Positions 35,503 to 45,574 of a stretch of 64,000 bases of DNA are shown here, in pieces. This DNA comes from Blattabacterium cuenoti. Its GTDB lineage: Bacteria > Bacteroidota > Bacteroidia > Flavobacteriales > Blattabacteriaceae. Both the position numbers and the translations under genes were made by a program. The stretch is from contig NZ_CP060245.1 of NCBI RefSeq assembly GCF_014252455.1, forward strand, positions 1 through 64,000, in the 5' to 3' direction. How positions within the stretch are numbered: the stretch's first letter is position 1; each line of letters begins with the position of its first letter. Below the pieces are notes generated by a model, which was not told the origin of the DNA, ran no database searches, and saw only the letters and a program-made list of their open reading frames with translations.

Positions 35503-36183
35503 TTTTTTAATTGTTTTTGATGTTAAAACTTCATCAATCATTCCATATTTTTTAGCCTCTTCGGATGTCATCCAATAATCTCTATCAGAATCTTTTTCTA
35601 TTTTTTCAATAGGAGATCCAGAATGTATAGATAGAATTTCATATAATTCTCGTTTTAATTTTAAAATTTCACGTACAGTAATTTCTATATCTGAAGCTTG
35701 TCCATGAGTCCCTCCTATAGGTTGATGAATCATAATTCTAGAATGTTTTAATCCAGATCTTTTATTTTTAACGCCTGAACAAAGTAAAACAGCTGCCATA
35801 GAAGCGGCTATTCCTGTACAAATAGTAGCGACATCTGGTTCTATAATTTGCATAGTGTCATATATTCCTAAACCTGCATGTACATCTCCTCCTGGACAAT
35901 TAATATAAATTTGTATATCTTTGGAAGAATCTACTGATTGTAAAAATAATAATTGTGCCTGAACTATATTAGCAACTTGATCCTCTATCGGAGTTCCTAA
36001 AAAAATTACACGATCCATCATTAAACGAGAAAATACATCCATTTGAGCTACGTTTAATTTTCGCTCTTCTACAATATAAGGAGTCATTAATTTAATATAA
36101 TGATCAATCAATAAACTATTAATTTTTTGATCTTTAATAGCAAATTTTATAAATTCTTCTGAATTTTTTTTAAAATAATTCAT
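35500..36183 (-). CDS. clpP: ATP-dependent Clp protease proteolytic subunit ClpP
   Basis: Serine protease chamber that degrades substrates unfolded by ClpC or ClpX. The 227 residues contain RVIFLGTPIEDQVAN, the catalytic Ser in GIAASMAAVL (near 123), the His in HSRIMIHQP (near 148), and the Asp in the DRDYWM region (near 197). The length is normal for Flavobacteria. It starts at ATG 36183. Its stop overlaps the tRNA-Arg 3' end on the other strand. The unfoldase ClpC is encoded at 58792. Confidence 0.96.
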   Translation of the reverse strand: MNYFKKNSEEFIKFAIKDQKINSLLIDHYIKLMTPYIVEERKLNVAQMDVFSRLMMDRVIFLGTPIEDQVANIVQAQLLFLQSVDSSKDIQIYINCPGGDVHAGLGIYDTMQIIEPDVATICTGIAASMAAVLLCSGVKNKRSGLKHSRIMIHQPIGGTHGQASDIEITVREILKLKRELYEILSIHSGSPIEKIEKDSDRDYWMTSEEAKKYGMIDEVLTSKTIKK

Positions 36184-36198
36184 TTATATTTTTTTCAT

Positions 36199-36228
36199 CA
36201 AATTTAATAAATACTATCTATATAGATA
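36199..36228 (-). promoter_or_regulatory. clpP upstream region: -7-like element and a 14-bp palindrome
   Basis: TAAATTTG on the minus strand (36206-36199) matches TAnnTTTG and lies 16 bp before the clpP ATG. A perfect palindrome TATCTATATAGATA (36215-36228) sits just upstream, where an operator could act. No -33 TTTG is evident. Confidence 0.4.
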
Positions 36229-36319
36229 CTATAACATAAATTTTTTAATAAATAAAAAAATTTGATATGGATAAAAAATGTAGAAATTAGTGTAAAATAC
36301 TTCAAAAAGTATTGTATTT

Positions 36320-37762
36320 GTGTATAAAAAATTAATAATTCAAACTATTATCTATTTTATAGGATCTATTTTTCCAAAAATTATTAATTATTTTTTTTTA
36401 AAATTTTTTACAAATTTTTTAAAAATAGGTGAATTTTCTCTTTATACGGATATGTATGCTTTATCTTTTTTAGTAATAGGATTTCTTTCTTTTGGATTAG
36501 AAAATACTTATTTTAGATTTATATCTAAAAAAAAATACAATAAAGAAATAATTTTTTCAACAGCTGTTCTTCTACAATTATTCATTACTTCTTTTTTTTT
36601 AATAATATTTTTATTTTCAATAAAATATATAGTATTTATTACCGGGTATAAAAATCATACAGAATATTTTTTTATGTTTTTTTTAATTATATTTTTTGAT
36701 ACTATTTGTATTCTTCCTATGGCTTGGTTACGTGCTAATGAAATGGCTTTAAAATATACGATAATTAATATTATTAATATAATAATTCAATCTATTTTAA
36801 TCATATTTTATTTTTATTCTTATAAAAAAAATTTTATTAATGATTATTATTATAATTGGATAAACTCTTTTACAGATAAAACAGGATATATTTTTTTTTC
36901 AAATATGATTTCATCTTTTAGCAATTGTATTTTAATACTTCCTCTTTGTTTAAAAAAAGTAACTATAAAAAAATTTAATAAAAATATTGCTAAAGAAATG
37001 TTAAACTATGGAATACCAATTATGTTAGGAACTATTGCATTTTCTATTAATGAAAATTTAGATAAAATTTTAATTAAAAGATGGCTAACTGATGAAATCA
37101 ATGGAGCTTATTCTGCTTGTTATAAAATTTCTTCTTTTATGAGTTTATATATTCGTGCATTTAGATTAGGAATTGAACCTTTTTTTTTTAAAAAATCTAA
37201 AGATTCTAATGCTATTTTTTATTATGAAGAAATTACTTATTTATTTATTTTATTTGGGTTAATATTTTATGTATTAATATGTGGAAATATTTCTTTTATT
37301 ATTGATTTTTTTATTGATAAAAAATACCATACAGCTATATCTATTATTCCGATAGTAATGATGGGAAATTTATTTTTAGGAATATATACTAATTTATCAA
37401 TTTTTTATAAAATTATAGATAAACCTATAATTGGAACTTATATATCTTTAATAGGTGTTTTAATTACTATATTATTTAATATAATTTTTGTATTAATTCC
37501 TAATAATAATTTTATGATTCCTGCTTGGGGGACAATGGCTTCTTATGGTAGTATGGTAATATTTTTATATTTTTGGGGTAAAAAAAATTTTAATAATTTT
37601 TATAAAAAAATATGGAAGATTCTTTTCCACTTATTATTAGCAATTTCTTTAGTATTATATATGGAAATTTATGAAAGTAAAATAAATATTCGTTTATTTT
37701 TAGAATTACTATATTTAATTTTTATTTTTTTATTTGACATTTATAAATTTATTTATAAATAA
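36320..37762 (+). CDS. polysaccharide flippase (MOP/Wzx-like)
   Basis: Integral membrane protein of the oligosaccharidyl-lipid flippase family. The 480 residues form about 12-14 hydrophobic segments. GIPIMLGTIAFSINENLDKILIKRWLTD and YKISSFMSLYIRAFRLGIEPFFF are cut here only as short family-like stretches (LNYGIPIMLGT; LDKILIKRWL; FRLGIEPFFFKKS). The start is GTG 36320; an ATG is not available. It is followed by dut remnants and a sugar nucleotidyltransferase, the same order as in free-living Flavobacteriia. The lipid-linked substrate is unknown. Confidence 0.85.
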   Translation: MYKKLIIQTIIYFIGSIFPKIINYFFLKFFTNFLKIGEFSLYTDMYALSFLVIGFLSFGLENTYFRFISKKKYNKEIIFSTAVLLQLFITSFFLIIFLFSIKYIVFITGYKNHTEYFFMFFLIIFFDTICILPMAWLRANEMALKYTIINIINIIIQSILIIFYFYSYKKNFINDYYYNWINSFTDKTGYIFFSNMISSFSNCILILPLCLKKVTIKKFNKNIAKEMLNYGIPIMLGTIAFSINENLDKILIKRWLTDEINGAYSACYKISSFMSLYIRAFRLGIEPFFFKKSKDSNAIFYYEEITYLFILFGLIFYVLICGNISFIIDFFIDKKYHTAISIIPIVMMGNLFLGIYTNLSIFYKIIDKPIIGTYISLIGVLITILFNIIFVLIPNNNFMIPAWGTMASYGSMVIFLYFWGKKNFNNFYKKIWKILFHLLLAISLVLYMEIYESKINIRLFLELLYLIFIFLFDIYKFIYK

Positions 37763-37790
37763 AAAAATATATAAAAAACATTAATATAAA

Positions 37791-38167
37791 TTGATTTTAA
37801 AAGCTAATATTAAAAATATTATTCCTATATTTTTTTTAGGTAGAACTTTAATATCTACTGGAGTATATATTAAATTTTATAAAAATTTTAGAAAAAATTT
37901 TATTATAAAAAATAAATTTATTTCTACTAAAACAATTTGTATTCTTCATATATCTAAAAAAAAATAATAATAAAAAAAAATTTTTTTTATAAAGAAATAA
38001 AAATTATTATTATTAATATTTCTTCTTTTAAAACTATTATCATTAAACCTAATGAAAAAATCGCTATAATGAATATTTATAAAGAAACTAAAATTAAATG
38101 GGATCCTTGTTGTATTTTAAATAAAAGTATAAGAAATCATAAAGGGTTTGGAAGTACAGGATTATAA
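37791..38167 (+). pseudogene. dut: dUTP diphosphatase remnant
   Basis: Two frames carry a decayed dUTPase. The first (37791 to a stop near 37967) reads ANIKNIIPIFFLGRTLISTG, then VYIKFYKNF and FISTKTICILH, matching the segment before and around the RPRSG motif, which is itself lost. The second frame reads IKIIIINISSFKTIIIKPNE, then KIAIMNIYKETKIKW and HKGFGSTGL, matching the C-terminus with the motif-5 tail GFGSTG. The stretch with the catalytic Asp (GTIDADYRGE type) is deleted. The position between a flippase and a nucleotidyltransferase matches dut in Flavobacteriia. Confidence 0.85.
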
Positions 38168-38186
38168 AAAAAAATTTATTAAAATT

Positions 38187-39185
38187 ATGAAAATTATAAT
38201 TCCTATGGCAGGAAAAAGTTCACGTTTGAGACCTCATACTTTAAAAACTCCTAAATCATTAATTAAAATTTTAGGTAAACCAATTATTCAAAGAATAATA
38301 GAAAATTTATCTCGATCTATTTTTCCTATAAAAGAAATTATTTTTATAATAGGAAATTTAGAAAAAAAAATAGAAGAAAAATTAATAAAAATATCTAAAA
38401 ATATTGGAATACATGTTAATTTATACTATCAAAAAGAACCATTAGGGACCGCAGATGCTTTATTAAAAGCAAAAAACTCTTTAAAAGGACCAATTATTAT
38501 TACTTTTTCTGATACTTTGTTTTACCATGACGATTTTAAAATTAATCAAAATATAGAAAATATAATATGGACAAAAAAAGTAAAAAATCCTAATTTTTTT
38601 GGTGTAGTAACATGTAATTCTTCTGGATTAATTACTCGTTTTATAGAAAAACCAAAAAATTATGAATCTAATTTAGCAATGATTGGTCTTTATTATTTTA
38701 AAAATAGTTCTCTTTTAAAAAAAGAATTACAATGTATTTTAAATAAAAATAAAAAAGAATATCAATTAACTTATGCACTAGAAAATATGAGAAAAAAAGG
38801 AATACAATTTTTTAATCAAAAAATTAAAAATTGGATGGATTTTGGAAATAAAACAGGAACTATTTCTTCTAATGCAAAAATATTATCTATTGAATATAAA
38901 AAAAAAAAATTAGTTCATTCAAAAGCAATAATCAATAATAGTTTCATCATTCCACCTTGTTATATAGAAAAAAATACTATTATTGAAAATAGTATTATTG
39001 GACCTTATGTATCAATAGGAAAATTTACAAAAATAAAAAATAGTAGAATAGAAAAATCTATTATACAAAATAATACAGTTATACAATATTTAAATATTAT
39101 TAATTCTATTATTGGAAATAATACCTATTGTATAGGAAAACCTCAAAAAATTCATTTAGGAGATTATTCTATTTTTAATATTTAA
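38187..39185 (+). CDS. sugar-phosphate nucleotidyltransferase with C-terminal left-handed beta-helix
   Basis: Activates a sugar phosphate with an NTP, probably for surface polysaccharide. The 332 residues begin MKIIIPMAGKSSRLRPHTLK, the nucleotide-binding signature with Lys in TPKSL. GTADALLKA, IITFSDTLF and FIEKPKNYESNLAMIGLY follow, and then hexapeptide-like repeats from about 255. ATG 38187 is chosen because the family begins exactly there; a reading from 38148 would overlap the dut remnant. The nucleotide and sugar cannot be assigned. Confidence 0.9.
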   Translation: MKIIIPMAGKSSRLRPHTLKTPKSLIKILGKPIIQRIIENLSRSIFPIKEIIFIIGNLEKKIEEKLIKISKNIGIHVNLYYQKEPLGTADALLKAKNSLKGPIIITFSDTLFYHDDFKINQNIENIIWTKKVKNPNFFGVVTCNSSGLITRFIEKPKNYESNLAMIGLYYFKNSSLLKKELQCILNKNKKEYQLTYALENMRKKGIQFFNQKIKNWMDFGNKTGTISSNAKILSIEYKKKKLVHSKAIINNSFIIPPCYIEKNTIIENSIIGPYVSIGKFTKIKNSRIEKSIIQNNTVIQYLNIINSIIGNNTYCIGKPQKIHLGDYSIFNI

Positions 39186-39242
39186 TATTTTATTTAATTC
39201 ATAATTTTTTTTATATTTATATTTTAAAAAAAATTCCATTTA

Positions 39243-39425
39243 ATGTTTTTTGTTTTATTTATGCTACTTGGAACATTTGGAACCACAGAAATAGTGGTAA
39301 TAGTTATTCTTGCTCTTTTACTTTTTGGTGGAAAAAAAATACCAGAATTGATGAAAGGATTAGGGACAGGATTGAAAGAATTTAAAAAAGCTTCTGAAAA
39401 TAAAGATTCTATAGAAGAAGAATAA
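39243..39425 (+). CDS. tatA: Sec-independent translocase protein TatA
   Basis: Pore-forming subunit of the twin-arginine translocase. The 60 residues have a short hydrophobic segment, the family's [21 protein letters not shown], then [17 protein letters not shown], an amphipathic helix, and an acidic tail. The ATG at 39243 or an internal start could serve. TatC is not in the window. Confidence 0.93.
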   Translation: MFFVLFMLLGTFGTTEIVVIVILALLLFGGKKIPELMKGLGTGLKEFKKASENKDSIEEE

Positions 39426-39461
39426 AAAATTCTTTCATTTTTTTAAGAACTTTTTTAAATA

Positions 39462-40529
39462 ATGATAAAAATAAGAAATATTATGTTTTTTATTCTCATT
39501 TTAAAAAGTATGATGGTACAATCTGTATCAAAAACTTTTATTCAACAAAAAAGTGTAATAAATTATAAAAATATTTCTCTTCCAAACCCTATAGATAATT
39601 TATGGAAAAAATTTTTTTTTAATAAAAAAAAATATTTTAAAAAAAAAAATATTCATAAAAAAAATATTATTATTACTAATATAGATTCGGATGAATTAAA
39701 ATTAAGAATTCATAATCTAAATAAAAAATCTCAAATTAAAATATTAAAATATAATACTATAATCCATGCTTCCGTAGAAAGTTATTTACGTATGGGAAAA
39801 TACATAGGAAAAATTATTTCTTTATCAGAATTTTATTTTCCTATGTTTGAAGAAAAATTAGAAAACTATCATATTCCAAAGGAATTAAAATATATAGCTA
39901 TTATAGAATCTAATTTAAATGCTACTATAACATCTAAAACTGGAGCTCAAGGTATTTGGCAATTTATGCCTGAAACTGGAAAAATTTATAATTTAAATAA
40001 AAATTACATTTATGATGAAAGAAATGATCCCGTAAAATCTACAGAAGCTGCTTGTAAATATTTTAAATATTTATATAATAAAATAGGAAATTGGGAATTA
40101 GTTTTAGCTGCTTATAATGCGGGGCCAGGAACAATTAATAAAATATTAAAACTTTATAATAAAAAAGATTTTTGGAGTTTATGGGATTTTTTTCCAAAAG
40201 AAACAAAAAATTATATACCAAAATTTATTGCGATTAATTATATAATGAATTATTATAAAGAACATAATATCCCTACTTATTCTCATAATAATATAAAATA
40301 TAAAGATACTATATTATTACCTATAAAAAGAAAAATATCTTTAAAATTATTTTCTTCTGAATTTAATATTTCCTATAAAGATTTAATTTTTTTAAATCCA
40401 CAATATCTTGTAGATGTTATTCCCGATGGAGAAAAATATTTTTTAAGATTACCAAAAAATAAAGTATCTATAATTAAAAAAAGTTTTTTTTATAAAAAAG
40501 AAAAATTTTTATCTAAAGAATCAATTTAG
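39462..40529 (+). CDS. membrane-bound lytic transglycosylase (MltD-like, SLT domain)
   Basis: Cleaves peptidoglycan glycan strands. The 355 residues show a signal-peptide-like N-terminus (about 1-22), a linker, and an SLT domain (about 125-245). The domain has the catalytic Glu in [10 protein letters not shown], then [14 protein letters not shown] and [16 protein letters not shown] short C-terminal LysM-like segment follows ([20 protein letters not shown]). It starts at ATG 39462. It belongs with the rod-cluster genes as cell-wall machinery. Confidence 0.9.
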   Translation: MIKIRNIMFFILILKSMMVQSVSKTFIQQKSVINYKNISLPNPIDNLWKKFFFNKKKYFKKKNIHKKNIIITNIDSDELKLRIHNLNKKSQIKILKYNTIIHASVESYLRMGKYIGKIISLSEFYFPMFEEKLENYHIPKELKYIAIIESNLNATITSKTGAQGIWQFMPETGKIYNLNKNYIYDERNDPVKSTEAACKYFKYLYNKIGNWELVLAAYNAGPGTINKILKLYNKKDFWSLWDFFPKETKNYIPKFIAINYIMNYYKEHNIPTYSHNNIKYKDTILLPIKRKISLKLFSSEFNISYKDLIFLNPQYLVDVIPDGEKYFLRLPKNKVSIIKKSFFYKKEKFLSKESI

Positions 40530-40582
40530 AGTTTAATAAAAATTTTTTTTTATATAAAAAATTTTTGTATTGTAATTATATT

Positions 40583-41575
40583 ATGAATGAAAAATTTGAA
40601 CAAAAAAAAAGATCCTTAAAAATAATTTTAGATAAAATGGATAAAATATATGGAAAAGGAACAGTAATGCGTATGGGCGATTTTCATATAGAAAATTTGG
40701 AAATTATTTCTTCTGGATCTTTAAGTTTAGATATTGCATTAGGAATAAAAGGATTTCCTAAAGGTCGTATTATAGAAATATTTGGTCCAGAATCTTCTGG
40801 AAAAACAACTTTAGCTTTACATGCTATTACTCAATCACAAAAAATGGGAGGTTTTGCTGGATTTATTGATGCAGAACATGCATTAGATTGTATTTACGCT
40901 AAAAAAATAGGTGTTAATATTCAAGATTTAATTATTTCGCAACCAGATAATGGTGAACAAGCACTAGAAATTGTAGATTATTTAATTAGATCTGGTGTAA
41001 TTGATATGATTGTAGTAGATTCAGTAGCAGCTTTAACACCTAAAAGTGAAATAGAAGGAGAAATGGGGGATTCTAAAATTGGATTACAAGCAAGATTAAT
41101 GTCTCAAGCTTTAAGAAAGTTAACTTCTAGCATAGGAAAATCTAAAAGTATTCTTATATTTATTAATCAATTACGGGAAAGAATTGGTGTTTATGGTAAT
41201 CCAGAAGTTACTACTGGAGGGAATGCGTTAAAATTTTATTCTTCTATAAGATTAGATATAAGAAAAGGATATCAAATTAAAAATGGAGAAAATATATTAG
41301 GAAATAGAACAAAAGTAAAAGTAGTAAAAAATAAATTATCACCTCCTTTTAAAATAGCTGAATTTGATATTATATATGGAGAAGGTATTTCGAATATAGG
41401 AGAAATTCTTGATATTGGAGTAAATTTAGGAATTATTAAAAAAAATGGATCTTGGTTTAGTTATGGAAATATAAAATTAGGTCAAGGAAGAGATTCTGTA
41501 AAAGAATTTTTAAAAGAAAAAAAAAATATAATTAATGAAATACAAAAAAATATAATAAAAAAATACCTTCAATAG
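40583..41575 (+). CDS. recA: recombinase RecA
   Basis: Homologous recombination and repair ATPase. The 330 residues contain Walker [23 protein letters not shown], Walker [16 protein letters not shown], and [16 protein letters not shown] 40583 gives the family start ([20 protein letters not shown]). An earlier in-frame TTG at 40565 adds six unlike residues and is rejected. The C-terminal acidic tail of free-living RecA is missing or replaced by Lys/Ile-rich sequence. Confidence 0.96.
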   Translation: MNEKFEQKKRSLKIILDKMDKIYGKGTVMRMGDFHIENLEIISSGSLSLDIALGIKGFPKGRIIEIFGPESSGKTTLALHAITQSQKMGGFAGFIDAEHALDCIYAKKIGVNIQDLIISQPDNGEQALEIVDYLIRSGVIDMIVVDSVAALTPKSEIEGEMGDSKIGLQARLMSQALRKLTSSIGKSKSILIFINQLRERIGVYGNPEVTTGGNALKFYSSIRLDIRKGYQIKNGENILGNRTKVKVVKNKLSPPFKIAEFDIIYGEGISNIGEILDIGVNLGIIKKNGSWFSYGNIKLGQGRDSVKEFLKEKKNIINEIQKNIIKKYLQ

Positions 41576-41586
41576 AAGATGAAATT

Positions 41587-42345
41587 ATGAAAATTATTTT
41601 TTTAGGGACTGGGACTTCATATGGATTACCTATTATTGGATCCAAACATCCGGTATGTTTATCTAAAAATCCAAAAGATAAAAGACTTAGGAGTTCTATT
41701 TTAATAGAAAAAAATAAAAAAGTATTTTTAATAGATTGTAGTCCAGATTTTAGATATCAAATGTTAAGATGTAATTATAAAAAATTAGACGCTATTTTTG
41801 TTACACATGAACATTATGATCATATAGGAGGGTTAGATGATATACGACCTTTTTATATAAAAAATAAAAAACCTATTTCTATTTATGGATTACGTAGAGT
41901 ATTAGAAAATATTAAACAAAGATTTTATTATTTTTTTTCAGAAAATAAAAAATCAAATATTTTAAAACTTTCTATACATGAATTAGATCAATATAAAGAT
42001 TTTTTTTTTGTAGAATATTTTAAAATATTTCCTTTATCTATTTGGCATGGAATATTACCTATTTTAGGTTTTCGTATAGAAAATTTTGCTTATATCACAG
42101 ATGCTAGTAATATTCCTATACATACTATACAAAAATTAAAAAATTTAGATATTTTAGTATTAAATATTTTAAGAAAAAAAATTCAAAAATCTTCTATTTT
42201 AAACGAATCATTAAAAATTGTAAAAAAAATTAATCCTAAAAAAACTTATTTTACACATATTAGTCATTTATTAGGTTTTCATGAAGAAATTCAAAAAAAA
42301 TTACCTAAAAATGTTGATTTAGCTTATGACGGATTAATTATTTAA
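41587..42345 (+). CDS. MBL-fold metallo-hydrolase (PhnP-like)
   Basis: Metal-dependent hydrolase of the beta-lactamase fold. The 252 residues carry FLGTGTSYGLP at the N-terminus, IDCSPDFRYQML, the metal-binding THEHYDHIGGLDD (near 77), a WHG histidine, YITDAS, and a C-terminal THISH. All metal ligands expected for this group are present. The cyclic-phosphate substrate of PhnP is only a family analogy. It starts at ATG 41587, 11 bp after recA. Confidence 0.88.
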   Translation: MKIIFLGTGTSYGLPIIGSKHPVCLSKNPKDKRLRSSILIEKNKKVFLIDCSPDFRYQMLRCNYKKLDAIFVTHEHYDHIGGLDDIRPFYIKNKKPISIYGLRRVLENIKQRFYYFFSENKKSNILKLSIHELDQYKDFFFVEYFKIFPLSIWHGILPILGFRIENFAYITDASNIPIHTIQKLKNLDILVLNILRKKIQKSSILNESLKIVKKINPKKTYFTHISHLLGFHEEIQKKLPKNVDLAYDGLII

Positions 42346-42371
42346 ATCATATTCATAAATATATAATTTTA

Positions 42372-45300
42372 ATGCGAACATTAAAAAATATTCTTTTTTC
42401 TACAAAAATTACTTCTTTTTTATTCTTAATAATAGCATTATCCATGGCTATAGCTACATTTTTAGAACAAAAATATTCTATAGATGTTGCAAAAATTTTT
42501 ATTTATGAATCTACATGGTTTGAATTAATATTATTATTTCTTATAATTAATTTAATAGGAAATATATGGAAATATAAATTATGGAATAAAAAAAAAATTC
42601 CTTTATTTATTTTTCATATATCATTTATTTTTATTTTTATTGGAGGAATAATATCTAGATATTATAGTTTTGAAGGTTTTATGTCTATCAGAGAAGGAGA
42701 AACTAATGGAAAAATTATTTCTAGAAAAAATTATATAAAGTTAAAAATTCATAAAGGCTCTTTTACTAAATTTTATTATGATCCATATATTTTATCTTCA
42801 TTTCATAAAGGATATAATGGGAAATTTTTATTTAAAAAAAATATTTTTAAAATAAAAATTATTCAATTTATCCCTTGTGCAAAAATTTTTATTGATAAAA
42901 AAATTCCATCAGAAAAAATTTTAAAAATTGTTTCAAATAATAAAAAAGGAAGAATAGATTATTTTATTAAAAATGGAGAAATAATTAGAATTAATGGTAT
43001 TCCATTTTCTCTGAATAAAAAAATTTCTTATGGAATACAAATTTTTGAAAAAAAAAATCAATTATATGTAAAATCTACATTTTTTGTAAAAAGTATTAAT
43101 ATGATTAATAAAAAAATAACTTTTTTATTAAAAAATAAAATAATTCCTTTAAAAATAAAAAATTTATATCAATTAGATATTAATCATAAAATTATACAAT
43201 GGGTTGTACCTCATCAAATTGTAAAAGGAAAATTACAATATATTCAATCTTGTGATGATCCACAACAAGAAGAAAATAAAAAAGATGCTATTACGGTAAT
43301 AATATCTTGTGAAAATAAAGCGAAAGTAGTTACTTTTTTAGGAGGAAAAAATAAAACTATAATGAGTGATCCTATATTGTTCAATAATCATAAAATATCT
43401 ATTGGATATGGATCTATTTTTAAAAAAATTCCTTTTTTTTTACAATTAAATAAATTTAAAGTAGAATATTATCCAGGTTCTAATTTTCCATCTTTTTTTA
43501 TTAGTCATGTCACATTGATTGATAAATTAAAAAAGAAAAATTTTTTGATTTATATGAATCATATTTTAAATTATAAAGGCTTTAAATTTTTTCAATCTGG
43601 ATATGATCCAGATGGAAAAGGAACACATTTTACTGTAAATAATGATTATTTAGGTACTATTTTTTCATATATAGGTTATTTTTTTATGAGTATTGGAATG
43701 TTTTTCACTTTATTTTGGAAAGGAAGCAGATTTTCTTTTCTTAAAAAAAAATTAAAAAATTTATCTAAAATTTTTATAATATTTTTTTTATTATTGAATA
43801 GTAATTTTGTTTTTTCTCATATTCATGAATTTAAAAATTTTAAAAAAAGTTCTTTAAAAGAAATTACTGATAATATTCTTATACCTAAAAAACATGGAAA
43901 AAATTTTGAACGTTTATTAGTACAAGATAATAAAGGAAGAATAAAACCGGTACATACTCTTGCATTAGAATTACTTAGAAAAATACATAAAAAAAATTAT
44001 ATAGGAAACTTAAACGCTACTCAATGGTTAATTTCTATTCATCAAGATAATTTTTTTTGGACTCAAGTTCCTTTTATTAAAGTAGATAAAAAAGGAGGTA
44101 ATCATTTTTTAATAAAAACTCATGCAAATAAAAATTATTATGTTTCTTTAATGGATTTATATGGATTAGATACAAAAACATATCAATTAAAATTTCTTTT
44201 TAAAGAAGATTATGAAAAAGCTTTTTTTAAAAATCCTATTCAAAGAACTCAATATGATAAAGCTGTTATTCAATTAAGTGAAAAAGTCGGCATAATTTAT
44301 GGAATTTTTCAAGGAAAATATCTTCGAATTTTTCCTATTCCTAATGATAATAATCAGACATGGTCTAGTTGGATAAAATCAGATTCCAATCAATTGAATC
44401 CTATTGGATTATCTATGTTTAATAATTATTTAAAATCTTTATTTCATGCAAATAATGAAAAAAATTGGAACATAGCAGATCAAGAAATAAATAAAATACA
44501 ATCATTTCAATTAAAATATGCTAAATCTATTTTACCTTCAGAAAAAAAAATATCTTTAGAAATTATTTATAATAAATTAAATATATTTTATATTTTACCT
44601 TTTCTTTATTTAATAACTGGAATAATTATTCTTATAATTTCTTTTATAAAAATATTTTTTAAAAAAAAATATATAGATTGGATCTATAAAGGTTTAATTT
44701 TAATTTTATTTAATTTATTTATTTTTGAATTTTTAGGTTTAATTTTAAGATGGTATATTTCTGAACATGCTCCATGGAGTAATGGATATGAATCTTCCAT
44801 TTTTATTAGTTGGTGTATAATTGGAATAGGTTTTTTATTTTATTATAATCAATTTATTTCAGGAATAACAGCATTGATTGCTTCTATTTTATTAATAATA
44901 GCACATGGTGATTTAATGGATCCAGAAATTACTAATTTAGTCCCAATTTTAAAATCTCATTGGTTAATTATTCATGTTGCTGTAATTATAGCAAGTTATG
45001 GTTTTTTTTTTATAGGATCTTTTTTAGGTTTTTTAGTTTTAATATTTTTTATTTTAATTCATTTTTGTAAAAAAATGATTTATAAAAAAAGAATTAAAAT
45101 TCATATTCATCAATTAACTATAATTAATGAAATGAGTTTAATTATTGGTCTATTTTTATTAACCATAGGAACTGTTTTAGGTTCTATATGGGCTAATAGT
45201 AGTTGGGGACGTTATTGGAGTTGGGATCCAAAAGAAACTTGGGCATTAATTAGTATAATGATTTATGCTTTTGTATTACATTTACGTTTAATTCCAAATA

Positions 45301-45524
45301 TAAAAAGTATATTTTTTTTCAATTTTTTTAGCTTATTAGCAATAAGTTCTATTATTATGACTTATTTCGGTGTGAATTATTATCTTTCTGGGTTACATTC
45401 TTATGCTAAAGGAGACCCTTTTTATATACCTAATTGGATTTATTATATTTTATTAATTTTAGGATTAATTACAATAATATCGTATTTTTTTCATAAAAAA
45501 AATATTAGATATATTGATTTATAA
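42372..45524 (+). CDS. cytochrome c biogenesis protein CcsBA (ResB-CcsA fusion)
   Basis: System II haem ligation to apocytochrome c at the outer face of the inner membrane. The 1050-residue protein combines an N-terminal ResB part (membrane segments at about 10-110, a large soluble domain, SGYDPDGKGTHFTV) with a C-terminal CcsA part. The CcsA haem-handling WWD-type motif reads WGRYWSWDPKETWALI (near 955), with flanking His-containing helices such as HWLIIHVAVI and HLRLIP. It starts at ATG 42372. It implies a c-type cytochrome in the respiratory chain of this symbiont. Confidence 0.93.
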   Translation: MRTLKNILFSTKITSFLFLIIALSMAIATFLEQKYSIDVAKIFIYESTWFELILLFLIINLIGNIWKYKLWNKKKIPLFIFHISFIFIFIGGIISRYYSFEGFMSIREGETNGKIISRKNYIKLKIHKGSFTKFYYDPYILSSFHKGYNGKFLFKKNIFKIKIIQFIPCAKIFIDKKIPSEKILKIVSNNKKGRIDYFIKNGEIIRINGIPFSLNKKISYGIQIFEKKNQLYVKSTFFVKSINMINKKITFLLKNKIIPLKIKNLYQLDINHKIIQWVVPHQIVKGKLQYIQSCDDPQQEENKKDAITVIISCENKAKVVTFLGGKNKTIMSDPILFNNHKISIGYGSIFKKIPFFLQLNKFKVEYYPGSNFPSFFISHVTLIDKLKKKNFLIYMNHILNYKGFKFFQSGYDPDGKGTHFTVNNDYLGTIFSYIGYFFMSIGMFFTLFWKGSRFSFLKKKLKNLSKIFIIFFLLLNSNFVFSHIHEFKNFKKSSLKEITDNILIPKKHGKNFERLLVQDNKGRIKPVHTLALELLRKIHKKNYIGNLNATQWLISIHQDNFFWTQVPFIKVDKKGGNHFLIKTHANKNYYVSLMDLYGLDTKTYQLKFLFKEDYEKAFFKNPIQRTQYDKAVIQLSEKVGIIYGIFQGKYLRIFPIPNDNNQTWSSWIKSDSNQLNPIGLSMFNNYLKSLFHANNEKNWNIADQEINKIQSFQLKYAKSILPSEKKISLEIIYNKLNIFYILPFLYLITGIIILIISFIKIFFKKKYIDWIYKGLILILFNLFIFEFLGLILRWYISEHAPWSNGYESSIFISWCIIGIGFLFYYNQFISGITALIASILLIIAHGDLMDPEITNLVPILKSHWLIIHVAVIIASYGFFFIGSFLGFLVLIFFILIHFCKKMIYKKRIKIHIHQLTIINEMSLIIGLFLLTIGTVLGSIWANSSWGRYWSWDPKETWALISIMIYAFVLHLRLIPNIKSIFFFNFFSLLAISSIIMTYFGVNYYLSGLHSYAKGDPFYIPNWIYYILLILGLITIISYFFHKKNIRYIDL

Positions 45525-45574
45525 TATTATTTTTTTATGAAAAAAAATAAAAAATCAGTAAAAAAAAAATACAT

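Noticed and set aside
38148-38186. Earlier start for the nucleotidyltransferase
   Set aside because: It overlaps the dut remnant, and the family begins at MKIIIPMAG (38187).
40565-40582. Earlier TTG start for recA
   Set aside because: It adds residues not found in RecA; ATG 40583 gives the family N-terminus.
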